The notes: generated by a model from the letters alone, not told the origin. A DNA stretch of 44,408 nt from Bryobacterales bacterium (GCA_020847315.1 JADLCF010000216.1:1-44408), one strand, 5' to 3'. Shown: positions 30,835 to 39,923, counted from the first letter of the stretch. A program made the numbers and translations.

Positions 30835-33246
30835 ATGCGGTTCCCAGTTTGCTTCTGGAAGTATGTGCTTACGGTAGCCCTAATATCGACGTTGGTGGCG
30901 CCGGCGCGCGCTGCCGCTTCCGATCCCGGTTCCAATGTCACTCAATTGTTGGACGAAGCGCCACTCAAGGGAATCCGCTACACGCTGCCGGATGCTTCCT
31001 GGCCCAACACGCTCCCACCCTTGTGCGCTCTGGCTCGCGATCTGCCCTTGTTGAAAGCAAGCGGCGGAACGGCGGTCTTCACCGTGGGCGCTCCTCCCCA
31101 GGAAGGCGATCACATCTTTCTGAGCCTGCTCGCCTCCACGCAACTCTCCTGGGTGGCCACCTATCCCCTGCCACAGGACGTGGACCCTGCGCGCTCCCTG
31201 CTTGAACAGCGGGACGCCCTCCTCGTCCGGTTCACCGCATTCGCCACCCGCTTCCAAGGCAACCCGAGCCTGCGCGGTGTCGTGCTCGATTTCGGCAGTC
31301 AGCATGCCATCGAATCCGCCCTGCTCGCGCCCGCGCTTGCTGCGATTCTTACCGCTCATTTCCCGGAGAATCCCCCGATGCTGGGGCACGCCGCCTATAC
31401 GCCGGAATCGCTCTATAACGCGCCCGCGGGCATCGACTTTTGGCTCTACCGCTTCACCGGAAGCGCGCCCAGCGACCTCGACCGCACATTGCTCTCCCAG
31501 CGCGCGGGGATCCCGGTGGTCTTTGACCTGAGCGGCGTCGCCGCCCAGTTCGTCTCAAGCGCGCCGGGAAGCTGGCGGAGCTTTCTGACGGCCTTCACCG
31601 CGGGTGCGCCGCAGACCCATCTGATTGCCGCCAACCTCATCGGAGCCCGCGAGTCGGGGTCCTCCGTGACAGCCTCCGGCGATGGCGGCGGCGATACAAC
31701 CACGACCGTGATCCGCTACCGCGAGGATGCGCTCTTTCGCGCTGAACGGGACAGCAACAGCTTTGAAAACCTCCGGCCCACCCGATTCCAGGAGGCGCTT
31801 TCCTCCTGGTGGGACGCACCTCCCGTGGCCGATGACCCGGTAGCCCCTGCGTTGAGCGCGGTCTTGAATGCCGCCACCGGTACGGCGTATCTCTCCCCCG
31901 GCGCCCGGGGCGTCCTACGCGGCACGTTCCTAGGTGGCAAGTGGAATGCCCCCTCGGCCCCAGAGTGGCCGCTTCACGCTGGCCCGAACTGCCTCTGCGT
32001 GGCGGATCGGCCCGTTGCCATGGGCAGCCAGACGGAAGCGGAAGCCGCCGCCCAATTGCCCTGGCTCCTCCCCACGGGCCTCATCCGCGCGCGCTTTGTC
32101 CGCGAAGGCGTCGCCTCCGCGCCGTATGTGTTGGAGATGCTTGAAGCCTCGCCCGGTATCTTCCCGCTGCAAATTGAACGCAGCGAATCGGGCTGCCGCA
32201 TGGACGAATCCGATGGCGTGCGTCCCGGCGAGATCCTCGAATTGAATGTCACCGGCGCGGGGCCGCTCAATGGCGACTTCACGGGAATCTCCGTCCTCTT
32301 GAACGATACCCCGGTCGAAGTGCTGAGCGGGGGGCTATCGTCAGAATCAATCGGAATCACCAGCCTTCGCGTGAAGCTGCCCCCGGCGGTCAAGCAGACG
32401 GAACGCAAGGGGCTCTTTCTCCGCAAAGGCGAGCGCGCCAGCAATCTCATTCCCATGGACTTCGTGGGAAATGCCCGGCCCACCGTCTCGCTTGTGGCCG
32501 AGCGCCCCCGAGTTCTGCTGCAGCCGGGCGGCCTGAGCGCTCCCTTGCGGATCGACACGCGCGGACAGAACGGATTCTGCGGCCGCATTGAGTTCAGCGT
32601 GGAAGGCTTACCCAAGGGCGTCACCGCGCTCATCTCGAAAGTGGACGCGGGCAAACCGGCCACGCTGCAACTGAAGGCGGACTCTATGACGGAAGCTGCC
32701 GAGGCCCGCCCCTTCTATCTCTACGCGCTCCCAACGCCGGGCGATTTGGCGACGCTCGCGCTCGAACTGCGCGTGATGCCGCAAGTGGGGGCGATGGCCG
32801 TGAAGCTCGAATCACGAGGGTTCGCCGCCGGAGCCTCCGCCTCTATCTCCTGGAACGGGGAACTCCTGCCGCCCACCGGACCCAAGGCGGCCCGGGGGCT
32901 CTATCTCCAGGTGATTGACCCGCGCACCGGCATCTTCCTCCCCATCGAACGCTACGATCTCTGGGAGAGCAGGGAAGAAAGCACCCGGATGGAAGTGCGC
33001 CTCAACACGCTGCGCGCCGGCGTCATTGTGGGGATGGCCGTGGCCGATGAAGCCACCCTGCACATGCAGCCCTCCCTAAAGAACTGGATCCGGACGAAGC
33101 TCGGCAGCGCCGCCATCGCCACGCTTGGCTACCAGCATTCCTGGGCCATTCTCGCGAAGGTGGGCGGAACGGCGCCGCTCGCGGAAAGTGCAAGCGAATC
33201 CGGGCCTGCGGTGGCCGAAGCCACCTTCTCGCTGCCGGAGCAATGA
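30835..33246 (+). CDS. Large secreted protein with a TIGR03437-like (Solibacter-type) domain
   Basis: An 803-residue protein with a signal peptide (YVLTVALISTLVAPARAAAS) and GGGAGGAG-like ribosome binding site five bases before ATG 30835. Residues about 30-330 form an unknown domain with alternating helices and strands (VVLDFGSQHAIESALLAP, GIDFWLYRFTGSAPSD), possibly a TIM-barrel-like fold. Around 340-550 is a region like the Solibacter uncharacterised domain (AVLNAATGTAYLSPGARG, RGTFLGG, APYVLEMLEASPGIFPLQ, GVRPGEILELNVTGAGPLNG). The rest is beta-rich, Ig-like. Proteins with this domain are abundant in Solibacter-type acidobacteria and thought to be extracellular; the activity is unknown. 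It is divergent from the efflux operon. Confidence 0.75.
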   Translation: MRFPVCFWKYVLTVALISTLVAPARAAASDPGSNVTQLLDEAPLKGIRYTLPDASWPNTLPPLCALARDLPLLKASGGTAVFTVGAPPQEGDHIFLSLLASTQLSWVATYPLPQDVDPARSLLEQRDALLVRFTAFATRFQGNPSLRGVVLDFGSQHAIESALLAPALAAILTAHFPENPPMLGHAAYTPESLYNAPAGIDFWLYRFTGSAPSDLDRTLLSQRAGIPVVFDLSGVAAQFVSSAPGSWRSFLTAFTAGAPQTHLIAANLIGARESGSSVTASGDGGGDTTTTVIRYREDALFRAERDSNSFENLRPTRFQEALSSWWDAPPVADDPVAPALSAVLNAATGTAYLSPGARGVLRGTFLGGKWNAPSAPEWPLHAGPNCLCVADRPVAMGSQTEAEAAAQLPWLLPTGLIRARFVREGVASAPYVLEMLEASPGIFPLQIERSESGCRMDESDGVRPGEILELNVTGAGPLNGDFTGISVLLNDTPVEVLSGGLSSESIGITSLRVKLPPAVKQTERKGLFLRKGERASNLIPMDFVGNARPTVSLVAERPRVLLQPGGLSAPLRIDTRGQNGFCGRIEFSVEGLPKGVTALISKVDAGKPATLQLKADSMTEAAEARPFYLYALPTPGDLATLALELRVMPQVGAMAVKLESRGFAAGASASISWNGELLPPTGPKAARGLYLQVIDPRTGIFLPIERYDLWESREESTRMEVRLNTLRAGVIVGMAVADEATLHMQPSLKNWIRTKLGSAAIATLGYQHSWAILAKVGGTAPLAESASESGPAVAEATFSLPEQ

Positions 33247-33284
33247 GTGCCGCCTGAAGAACAGGAGAGCAAAGATCGGCAAGG

Positions 33285-34508
33285 CTAAGCGGCGCGCTTC
33301 AGTACCTTATCAAGCACCTTCACAGCCCGGTCTACGTCCTTCTTACGGATGATGAAGGGTGGAAGAAAACGCAGCACGGTGTTGTTCGTGCAATTGATCA
33401 GGAGTCCCTCGTTCATCGCATCGGTAACCAGGTCTTTCCCTGGGCGATCGAGTTCCATGCCGAGCATCAGCCCGGTGCCCCGCACGTCCTTCACCATCCG
33501 GTGGCGCGATGCCAATTTGCGTAGCTGTTCCTTGAAGTAAGCGCCCATTTCCCGGATGGAGGGCAGCAGTTCCTCGAGCAGATCGAGGGATTCAATCCCC
33601 ACGCGGCAGGCGAGCGGTCCGCCACCGAACGTGGTCCCGTGCATGCCCGCGCCGATGGTCACCGATGCCTTCTCGTTCGAGCAAATGACGCCGAGCGGCA
33701 ATCCGGAGCCAATCGGCTTCGCGGTCACCATGACGTCCGGCATCACCGCCGGGTCATACATCTGGTAGGCGAAGTACTTGCCCACGCGCCCCACGCCGCA
33801 CTGGATCTCGTCGAAAACCAGCAGCGCGTTGAATTTGTCCGCAAGGGAACGCGCCTTGCGGAGAAACGCCTCGTCGATCAGGTAGATGCCTCCCTCGCCC
33901 TGCACCACTTCGAGGACGATGCCCGCCGTGTTCTCATTCACGGCCGCTTCCAGTGCGGCGATGTCCTGCTTTGGCACATACTTCACACCCGGCAGGAGCG
34001 GCTCAAAATCCTTCCGGTACTTGGGCTGGCCTGTAAGCGTCAGCGCGCCGGTGGATCTGCCATGAAACGAGTTCTCGAGCGAGACAATCTCGTGCTTGGC
34101 CGGAGAAATCGCGCGGCCGTGCGAACGCATCATCTTGATCGCGCCTTCCATGGCCTCCGTGCCGGTATTGGCAAAGAAGGTGCGCTGCAAACCGCTGATA
34201 CTCGCCAGGCGTTTGGCGAGAATTCCCTGGTACGGGTTGTAGTACAGGTTAGAGCAGTGAATCATCAACGCCGCCTGCTCCTGAATCACCTTCACGATCC
34301 GGGGATGCGCGTGGCCGAAGCCGTTCACGCCGATTCCCGCAATGAAATCGAGATATTGCCGCCCCCGGTCGTCCCACACATACGCGCCTTCCCCGCGCAG
34401 CAGCAGCAGCGGGTAGCGGCCATAGTTTTGCAAGACGTAGGCCTTCTCCAGATCCATGACCTGTTCCAGCCGGAACTGAGGTGTCTTGCGTCCTGAAAAA
34501 ATACCCAT
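33285..34508 (-). CDS. argD: Acetylornithine/ornithine-type aminotransferase (class III, PLP-dependent)
   Basis: A 407-residue class III aminotransferase. GNTGTEAMEGAIKMM-like (ANTGTEAMEGAIKMM, phosphate cup), LENSFHGRSTGALTLTG, the EVVQGEGG loop, FDEIQCGVGRVGKYFAY (D233 and E234) and VTAKPIGSGLPLG with the PLP lysine K264 are all present. The best match is ArgD, converting N-acetylglutamate semialdehyde and glutamate to acetylornithine and 2-oxoglutarate in arginine synthesis. Related enzymes (ornithine, 4-aminobutyrate aminotransferases) share these motifs, and no other arg gene is nearby, so the substrate is uncertain. It is convergent with the large secreted protein (38-base gap). Confidence 0.82.
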   Translation of the reverse strand: MGIFSGRKTPQFRLEQVMDLEKAYVLQNYGRYPLLLLRGEGAYVWDDRGRQYLDFIAGIGVNGFGHAHPRIVKVIQEQAALMIHCSNLYYNPYQGILAKRLASISGLQRTFFANTGTEAMEGAIKMMRSHGRAISPAKHEIVSLENSFHGRSTGALTLTGQPKYRKDFEPLLPGVKYVPKQDIAALEAAVNENTAGIVLEVVQGEGGIYLIDEAFLRKARSLADKFNALLVFDEIQCGVGRVGKYFAYQMYDPAVMPDVMVTAKPIGSGLPLGVICSNEKASVTIGAGMHGTTFGGGPLACRVGIESLDLLEELLPSIREMGAYFKEQLRKLASRHRMVKDVRGTGLMLGMELDRPGKDLVTDAMNEGLLINCTNNTVLRFLPPFIIRKKDVDRAVKVLDKVLKRAA

Positions 34509-34706
34509 ACGTTTCTATAGTATTTCATCGCGTTACCGGGGCATTAGGGGGAATCCGGCTGGAAAGCGGTGAACCGGCCGGAGGGAAGGCTATCCTTGGA
34601 GGACAAGGTTTCGTGACCGGGATCTCACCGTAAGGGGATTGTCCGAGGCCGGCCGTTGAAGCAAACCCGCGTGGCAAGCGCTCCGATGGCATCGGGAGGA
34701 GGATCA

Positions 34707-35387
34707 ATGGGAAATCGAATGCAGCCACGATGGGCTCTTGTTTGCCTGCTTGCGATTGCGCCCTCATTTGCCCTGGCGGAATCGGGCCAAACCGCGGGGA
34801 ATGCGAGCGCTCCTCTTCCGGCTGCCCACTCGCCCGCCAGATCCATTCGAGACTACGTTCCCATCACTGGAAATGAGCGCCTCCAATGGTATTTGCGCAG
34901 TACGGGTTCCGCGGCCGTGAGTAGTTCGATCCTGAGTGCGGCGTGGTCCACCGCCTGGCGCTCTCCGTGCGAGTATCCGGAGACCTGGGGCGGGTTCGGG
35001 AAGCGCTACGGCTTGGCGATCTCGGGCGTCGCCATGGGCAACGGCATCGAGGTGGGTTTGGGCGCGATGTGGGGCGAGGATCCACGTTATCACCGCGTCG
35101 GCGGCCCGCTTCGCGGCAACCTCAAAGCGCGTGTGGGGCACGTGCTGCTTTCGAGCGTCACCGCCACCAACCGCCAAGGAGAACGCATGCCGGCCTACTC
35201 GCGCTTTATCGCCATTCCTTCCAGCAATTTCATGCAAAACGCCTGGCGAGTGGGAAGCCAATCCTCCGTGAACGATGCCCTCCTCCGGACGCTCTACGGG
35301 TTCCTCGGCCGCATGGGCGGGAACGCGTTCAACGAGTTCTGGCCGGACTTCCGCCGCCGGAACGCGCATCCACCTTCCACACCTTAA
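34707..35387 (+). CDS. Exported protein of unknown function
   Basis: A 226-residue protein. ATG 34707 follows GGGAGGAGG at a good distance and starts a signal peptide ([18 protein letters not shown]). The mature part has [55 protein letters not shown] and [12 protein letters not shown], then [20 protein letters not shown]. Small residues and alternating aromatic positions suggest a membrane-associated or outer-membrane protein, but no named family is recognised; similar 'EDPRY' proteins occur widely in acidobacteria (impression, not checked). It sits about 130 bases before gmd on the same strand. Confidence 0.7.
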   Translation: MGNRMQPRWALVCLLAIAPSFALAESGQTAGNASAPLPAAHSPARSIRDYVPITGNERLQWYLRSTGSAAVSSSILSAAWSTAWRSPCEYPETWGGFGKRYGLAISGVAMGNGIEVGLGAMWGEDPRYHRVGGPLRGNLKARVGHVLLSSVTATNRQGERMPAYSRFIAIPSSNFMQNAWRVGSQSSVNDALLRTLYGFLGRMGGNAFNEFWPDFRRRNAHPPSTP

Positions 35388-35483
35388 CCAATTTCCCTCG
35401 CAAACCGGCTAATGGTTTGTGTCTGAGCGCCGATATACCCGAAAAAGAGCGCGGACAGCCGTGGATCCGGTGTCTATACCCCA

Positions 35484-35504
35484 CCCGGAGGCGCCCGCTC
35501 CGGG
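35484..35504 (+). promoter_or_regulatory. Hairpin overlapping the gmd ribosome binding region
   Basis: CCCGGA (35484-35489) can pair with TCCGGG (35499-35504), and the second arm touches the GGGAGGGA ribosome binding site (35502-35509) just before the gmd start. It could modulate translation of gmd. Only a 6-bp stem, so weak evidence. Confidence 0.3.
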
Positions 35505-35518
35505 AGGGAGTGCGATCA

Positions 35519-36529
35519 ATGCGGCGTGCGCTGATTACGGGAGTCACCGGACAAGACGGCAGCTATCTGGCCGAGCTCCTGCTCGCGAAGGGCTATGAGG
35601 TGCATGGCATCAAGCGGCGCTCTTCCACCTTCAACACAGAGCGCGTGGACCCGATTTATGAAGATCCTCACGAGCAGCCGAACTTCTATCTGCACTTCGC
35701 GGACCTGAGCGATGCCAGCAGCCTCTGGAAACTGCTCTACGATATTCATCCGGATGAAGTGTACAACCTTGCCGCGCAGAGCCACGTGCGGGTGAGTTTC
35801 GATATCCCCGAGTACACGGCCGACATCACGGCAACGGGGGCTCTCCGGCTGCTCGAAGCCATGCGCAGTACGGGAGTGAAGGCCCGCTTCTATCAGGCCA
35901 GTTCGAGCGAGATGTTCGGCGCAACCGCTCCTCCCCAGAACGAATCCGCCGTCTTTCACCCCCGCAGCCCGTACGCCTGCGCGAAGCTCTTTGCGCACTC
36001 CATTACGGTGAACTACCGCGAGGGCTATGGGATGCATGCTTCGAGCGGCATCCTTTTCAACCACGAATCTCCCCGGCGCGGGGAAACCTTCGTCACCCGC
36101 AAGATTGCCCGCGCCGCGGCGCAGATTGCGCGCGGCCTACAGGATAAGCTCTTTCTCGGCAACCTCGATGCCAAACGCGATTGGGGCTACGCGCCTGAGT
36201 ACGTTGAGGCGATGTGGCTGATGATGCAGCGGGAGGAACCCGGTGACTTTGTCATTGGCACGGGGGAAACGCACTCCGTCCGGGAGTTCGTGGAGGAGTG
36301 TTTCGCCCTGGTGAATCGGGATTGGCGGGATCATGTCGTCATCGATCCGCGCTATTTCCGGCCTTCCGAGGTAGATGCGCTGCAGGCAGACGCCTCGAAA
36401 GCGCACCGTATTCTCGGGTGGGAACCACGCACGTCCTTCCGGGATCTCGTTCGGATCATGGTGGATGCGGAGCGGGAGGCCCTCGATCGGCGCGCCTCCG
36501 GCGTGCTTCCCCACACAGTCTGCCTGTGA
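35519..36529 (+). CDS. gmd: GDP-mannose 4,6-dehydratase
   Basis: A 336-residue short-chain dehydrogenase of the extended type. [19 protein letters not shown] is the NAD(P)-binding GxxGxx[58 protein letters not shown] and the catalytic Y152-x3-K156 in [11 protein letters not shown] follow, then [20 protein letters not shown], diagnostic for GMD. It converts GDP-mannose to GDP-4-keto-6-deoxymannose, the precursor of GDP-fucose, GDP-rhamnose and related sugars in the cytoplasm. It is slightly shorter than the usual 340-370 residues. ATG 35519 is set by GGGAGGGA upstream; the frame is open far upstream inside the preceding gene. It may supply the polysaccharide locus 13 kb away. Confidence 0.93.
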   Translation: MRRALITGVTGQDGSYLAELLLAKGYEVHGIKRRSSTFNTERVDPIYEDPHEQPNFYLHFADLSDASSLWKLLYDIHPDEVYNLAAQSHVRVSFDIPEYTADITATGALRLLEAMRSTGVKARFYQASSSEMFGATAPPQNESAVFHPRSPYACAKLFAHSITVNYREGYGMHASSGILFNHESPRRGETFVTRKIARAAAQIARGLQDKLFLGNLDAKRDWGYAPEYVEAMWLMMQREEPGDFVIGTGETHSVREFVEECFALVNRDWRDHVVIDPRYFRPSEVDALQADASKAHRILGWEPRTSFRDLVRIMVDAEREALDRRASGVLPHTVCL

Positions 36530-36896
36530 TAGCCGTTCAAGTCTGGCGCGATGCTACCGGGAGGGTCCGCGCGGCGATGCGAAGCGCAACGGTAGCCGGT
36601 ACGACCTCGGCGCGAAGGGCTTCCGTCCCCCTCGAGGCGAGGAAATCTTCCAATTTGCACCGCATAGTACTACGGAACGGAAGTGATTGTGTCACAATCA
36701 CTTCGGACGTAACAGTAAACCAAAGGCCTATCGGTTTTCCTGGAAAGTGGCATGGCTTTCTTTTATCTTCGCCTACCTTTCCCCGGCCTACATAGGCAAA
36801 GTGGAATTGTCGCCAGCCAGATCGCGATCACGGCGCCGCCTCCGTCGGAAGTCTTTCCAAACCGGATGCGGCCAACAACAAACGAGTGGGGTCGGA
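36530..36896. other. Intergenic region upstream of the GTPase gene
   Basis: A 367-base stretch without a supportable gene. It contains the 25-bp palindrome at 36680-36704 (listed separately) and is followed by a less GC-rich part (about 36710-36800). It presumably holds the promoter of the GTPase/Roadblock pair; no confident -35/-10 boxes were recognised. The same-strand open frame that crosses it (from 36687) encodes nothing familiar before the GTPase start. Confidence 0.5.
36680..36704. promoter_or_regulatory. 25-bp perfect palindrome, operator-like
   Basis: Left arm GAAGTGATTGTG (36680-36691), centre T, right arm CACAATCACTTC (36693-36704): a perfect 12+1+12 inverted repeat. It lies about 190 bases upstream of the GTPase start. 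Such perfect, A/T-containing dyads in a GC-rich genome are typical binding sites for dimeric regulators of the TetR/GntR/CRP kinds. The bound protein is unknown. The arms could also form a stem in RNA, but the single-base loop makes that less likely. Confidence 0.6.
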
Positions 36897-37451
36897 ATGC
36901 AAGATTACATCGCGAAAATTCTCGTCGCCGGTCCGGTTGGTTCCGGAAAGTCGACCTTCGTCCGCACGTTATCCGATACGCCGTATGTCGATACGGATGT
37001 CCTCGCCAGTGAGGATATCGGCAAGATGGGTACCACCGTCGGTATCGATTTCGGCACGATGGATGTGGACGATGTGCGGATCTTGCTTTTCGGCGTTCCC
37101 GGTCAGGAGCGATTTGACTTCCTATGGGAGGTCACCTGCAACGGCGCGCATGCTCTGGTTCTTCTCGTAGCGGCGGACCGCCCCGCTTGCTTCATCGAAG
37201 CCAAGAAGACATTAAAGTTTCTACAGAAATTTATCGAAGTACCAACCGTCGTGGGACTGACACGGACAGACCTAGGTGAAGATTGGCCGCCCGAAGAGGT
37301 CGGAAGTTATCTCGGAGTTCCTTCGGATTGCATTGTAAATGTGGATGCTAGGAGCCGTGAGAGCGCGATGGAGACATTGCGAGTGCTCTTCGAGTACGTG
37401 GCTCCAAAGTCGAGTTCATTGAGAACGGAAGGATCACTTAGCCTCGTTTAG
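36897..37451 (+). CDS. MglA/COG2229-type small GTPase
   Basis: A 184-residue Ras-like GTPase. Walker A is GPVGSGKST (G12-T20, K18), a switch-I-like KMGTTVGIDFG follows (T46/T47), the switch-II motif is FGVPGQERF (66-73; the usual DxxG aspartate is Gly, as commonly seen in the COG2229 group) and the G4 motif is TRTD (122-125, variant of NKxD). The C-terminus has SRESAMETLRVLFEYV. These GTPases act in polarity and signalling with Roadblock-domain partners that serve as GAPs; such a partner is encoded 15 bases downstream. ATG 36897 was chosen because the fold begins there, after GTCGGA. Confidence 0.87.
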   Translation: MQDYIAKILVAGPVGSGKSTFVRTLSDTPYVDTDVLASEDIGKMGTTVGIDFGTMDVDDVRILLFGVPGQERFDFLWEVTCNGAHALVLLVAADRPACFIEAKKTLKFLQKFIEVPTVVGLTRTDLGEDWPPEEVGSYLGVPSDCIVNVDARSRESAMETLRVLFEYVAPKSSSLRTEGSLSLV

Positions 37452-37466
37452 GAGTACAATTCTGCC

Positions 37467-38027
37467 ATGGACCAGCAAACCTTGAGACAAATCGAAATCC
37501 CTTTGGAGGAACTCGCAGCCTCCACGCGTGGCATTCGTGGCTGTTTGCTGGCCACGGCGGACGGCGTTGCCGTGATGCATCGCAATCTGAACGACCAGGC
37601 CGAGGCGCTGGCCGCGCTTAGTGCGTCCTCCCTAGGCATCGGTCGGAGGGTGGCGGAGGTGGGCGGTTGCGGCGCGCTCCAGGAGGTCTGCTTCAAAGGC
37701 TTCGAAGGCTGGGTAAGCGTGGTCGCCGTGGGCAATCGAGCGGTGCTCGCCGCGGTGGCGCACGAGGGCTGCAGCATTGGGATGGTGATGTACTATTCCC
37801 GCAAGTATGCCGATGAGATTCTGGGGATCATCGATCCGGAGCAGGCCCGCGCGCTCGAAGAACGGGAAGATCTTCGGGATGAAGAAGATCAGGTGAGCAT
37901 GCGCAGCGCGCTGCAAGCCTTGGCGTCGCTCGACGAGTACAACACGCCTCCCGCGGACGATGACGACCCGCTTTATCGTGAGGCGGATAAATACCGTTCG
38001 ATGCAGGAAACCGTGCGCGAAGGTTAA
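37467..38027 (+). CDS. Roadblock/LC7-domain protein (MglB-like GTPase partner)
   Basis: A 186-residue protein. Residues 1-115 form a Roadblock/LC7 domain: QIEIPLEELAASTRGIRGCL, LATADGVAVMHRNL, AALSASSLGIGRRVAEVGG, GFEGWVSVVAVGNRAVLAAV, then MVMYYSRKYADEILGII. The tail (about 125-186) is strongly acidic and helical, ending DDDDPLYREADKYRS. Roadblock dimers bind and regulate small GTPases of the MglA type, so it probably works on the product of the gene 15 bases upstream. In MglA/MglB systems this controls motility or polarity; the actual pathway here is unknown. Confidence 0.87.
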   Translation: MDQQTLRQIEIPLEELAASTRGIRGCLLATADGVAVMHRNLNDQAEALAALSASSLGIGRRVAEVGGCGALQEVCFKGFEGWVSVVAVGNRAVLAAVAHEGCSIGMVMYYSRKYADEILGIIDPEQARALEEREDLRDEEDQVSMRSALQALASLDEYNTPPADDDDPLYREADKYRSMQETVREG

Positions 38028-38077
38028 TTGTCACAGGAATTTCGGTGGTCCCGGTTTCCAGGCCCAACCCCCATGCG

Positions 38078-38107
38078 GCGGGAGCGGCCCGCCGAGACCG
38101 CTCCCGC
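38078..38107. terminator. Hairpin between convergent Roadblock and fumC genes
   Basis: Perfect 10-bp stem GCGGGAGCGG (38078-38087) with CCGCTCCCGC (38098-38107), 10-base loop, in the 124-base gap between two convergent genes. No U-run follows, so a rho-independent role is uncertain. A second smaller dyad, GTATCG/CGATAC, lies at 38120-38135. Confidence 0.5.
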
Positions 38108-38151
38108 TCCTGGTCCGCCGTATCGAATACGATACTGCTCGGTCGCGACGC

Positions 38152-39561
38152 TCAGGCGTCCGCTACGCCGCCCTCCGTCAGCTTGCGAGGGTCGAGAATC
38201 TCAGCCAGATGCTCTTCCGTGAGATCGGTCTGCTCAGCGGCCACATCTTTCACCCGCCGTCCTTCCTTGGCTGCAATCTTCGCCACGGCCGCGCCCTTCT
38301 CATAGCCGATGATCGGGTTGAGCGCCGTGACAAGAATGGGGTTCATCTCGACGAGCGAAGCGATCTTCGCCTCATTCACCGTGAAGCCGGCAATGGCTTT
38401 GTCCGCCAGCATGCGGCTTGCCGTAGCCAAAATGTGGATGCTTTGCAGCAGGTTGTAGGCCGCCACGGGCAACATCACGTTGAGCTGGAAGTTGCCGCTC
38501 TGAGCCGCGATCGTGATCGTCGCGTCGTTGCCGATCACCTGCGCGCAGACCATCGCGGCGGATTCGGGCGCCACAGGATTCACCTTCGCCGGCATGATGC
38601 TGGAGCCCGGTTGCAGGGAGGGCAGCGCGATCTCCGCAATGCCGTGTACCGGACCGCTGTTCATCCACCGGAGGTCGTTCGCGATCTTCATCAACGCAAC
38701 GGCGTAGGTCTTCAACTGGCCGCTTAGCTCCGCCACCGCGTCGAGGCTCGAAAGGCTCACGAAGTAGTTTGCGCTCGTTACGAACGGCAATCCGGTCTTG
38801 GCGGCCAGAGCTTCGGCGACCTTCCTGCCGAAATCGGGGTGGGCGTTGATGCCCGTACCGATGGCGGTGCCGCCGAGCGCAAGCGCTCCGATCCGCGGAT
38901 ACGTCGCCTTCAGCCGCGCCGCGCAATCCTTGATCTGCCCGCTCCAACCGCTGAGTTCCTGGCTAAGGCGAATCGGCATGGCGTCCATTAAGTGAGTACG
39001 CCCGGTGGTGACGACGTGGTCCACTTCCGCCGCCTTCCGGTCGATCACGCCCACAATGTGCTCCATTGCGGGGATGAGCGCGCCCGCCGTCTCAATGAGC
39101 GCGCTGACGTGGATGGCGGTGGGGATCACGTCGTTCGAGCTTTGGCTGCAATTCACGTGATCGTTCGGGTGGACCTTGCCGCCCAGCTTCCGGCTGGCCA
39201 GTGTGGCGATCACCTCATTGGTGTTCATGTTCGTGGAAGTGCCGGAACCGGTCTGGAAGATGTCCAGCGGAAACTGGGCATCGTGCGCGCCCTCCTCCAC
39301 CTCGGCGGCGGCGGAGACGATGGCGCCCGCCACGGCGGCATCCAACAACCCCAGCGCCTGGTTCACCTCCGCGGCGGTTCCCTTCACCAGCCCCAGGGCG
39401 CGGATGAAGGGGCGCGGGAACGGGATGCCGCTAATAGGGAAATTCTCCACCGCGCGCTGGGTTTGAGCCGCATACAGCGCCCCTACGGGCACGCGCACTT
39501 CTCCCATCGAATCCTTTTCGATGCGAAACTCTTGTTCACTGGCAGGGTTCTGGCCGCTCAT
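38152..39561 (-). CDS. fumC: Fumarate hydratase, class II
   Basis: A 469-residue enzyme of the fumarase/aspartase superfamily. IEKDSMGEVRVPVGALYAAQ, FQTGSGTSTNMNTNEVIA (105-119), HVNCSQSSNDVIPTAIHV, TTGRTHLMDAMPIRLSQE with the catalytic region His190, and the signature GSSIMPAKVNP (319-329) are intact. It hydrates fumarate to malate in the TCA cycle, cytoplasmic homotetramer. Length is as usual (about 465). ATG 39561 with AGGAG ten bases upstream is preferred; the frame stays open further upstream without homologous sequence. Aspartase is possible but the motif set reads as fumarase. Confidence 0.95.
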   Translation of the reverse strand: MSGQNPASEQEFRIEKDSMGEVRVPVGALYAAQTQRAVENFPISGIPFPRPFIRALGLVKGTAAEVNQALGLLDAAVAGAIVSAAAEVEEGAHDAQFPLDIFQTGSGTSTNMNTNEVIATLASRKLGGKVHPNDHVNCSQSSNDVIPTAIHVSALIETAGALIPAMEHIVGVIDRKAAEVDHVVTTGRTHLMDAMPIRLSQELSGWSGQIKDCAARLKATYPRIGALALGGTAIGTGINAHPDFGRKVAEALAAKTGLPFVTSANYFVSLSSLDAVAELSGQLKTYAVALMKIANDLRWMNSGPVHGIAEIALPSLQPGSSIMPAKVNPVAPESAAMVCAQVIGNDATITIAAQSGNFQLNVMLPVAAYNLLQSIHILATASRMLADKAIAGFTVNEAKIASLVEMNPILVTALNPIIGYEKGAAVAKIAAKEGRRVKDVAAEQTDLTEEHLAEILDPRKLTEGGVADA

Positions 39562-39923
39562 GGAAGTTCTGCTCCTGTCTATCGGGGAATTTTGAAACGG
39601 CGCTGCGATCAAAGGCAGTATCCGTGGGATGAGGGCAAAGAATCGAAAGCGCGACGCCGGCGTCCTTCGCATTCGAAGGTCCACCGGAAAAGCGCCGTGG
39701 TGGCCCTAAACCGCACACGCCCTTCCTCAAATCTCTATGTTCTCACGAGTGAGAGACCACCCGCGTGAGCTCGGCTTGCCACTGGATGGCGCCACTCCCG
39801 GACGCAACGCATGCCGTTCCAAATCTCCCGAGGAATCTACGGAATTCCCATAAACCTTTTGCCTGAGAGGCCGATAAAGCGAATGAGGAGAGGGCAAGGC
39901 TGAGGCACTCGCCGCATGAACCC
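39562..39923. other. Divergent intergenic region fumC / HDOD
   Basis: A 362-base gap without a gene. It should contain the divergent promoters of fumC and the HDOD gene. A 16-base dyad CCTTCG-CATT-CGAAGG lies at 39664-39679. Near 39858-39899, TTGCC and GGCAA bracket a segment that could form a leader hairpin in front of the HDOD gene. No known riboswitch was recognised. Confidence 0.4.

Noticed and set aside
39850-39923. Possible riboswitch in front of the second HDOD gene
   Set aside because: Some pairing (TTGCC/GGCAA) and a CTGAGAG stretch are present, but the conserved cores of glycine, TPP or c-di-GMP riboswitches cannot be found.
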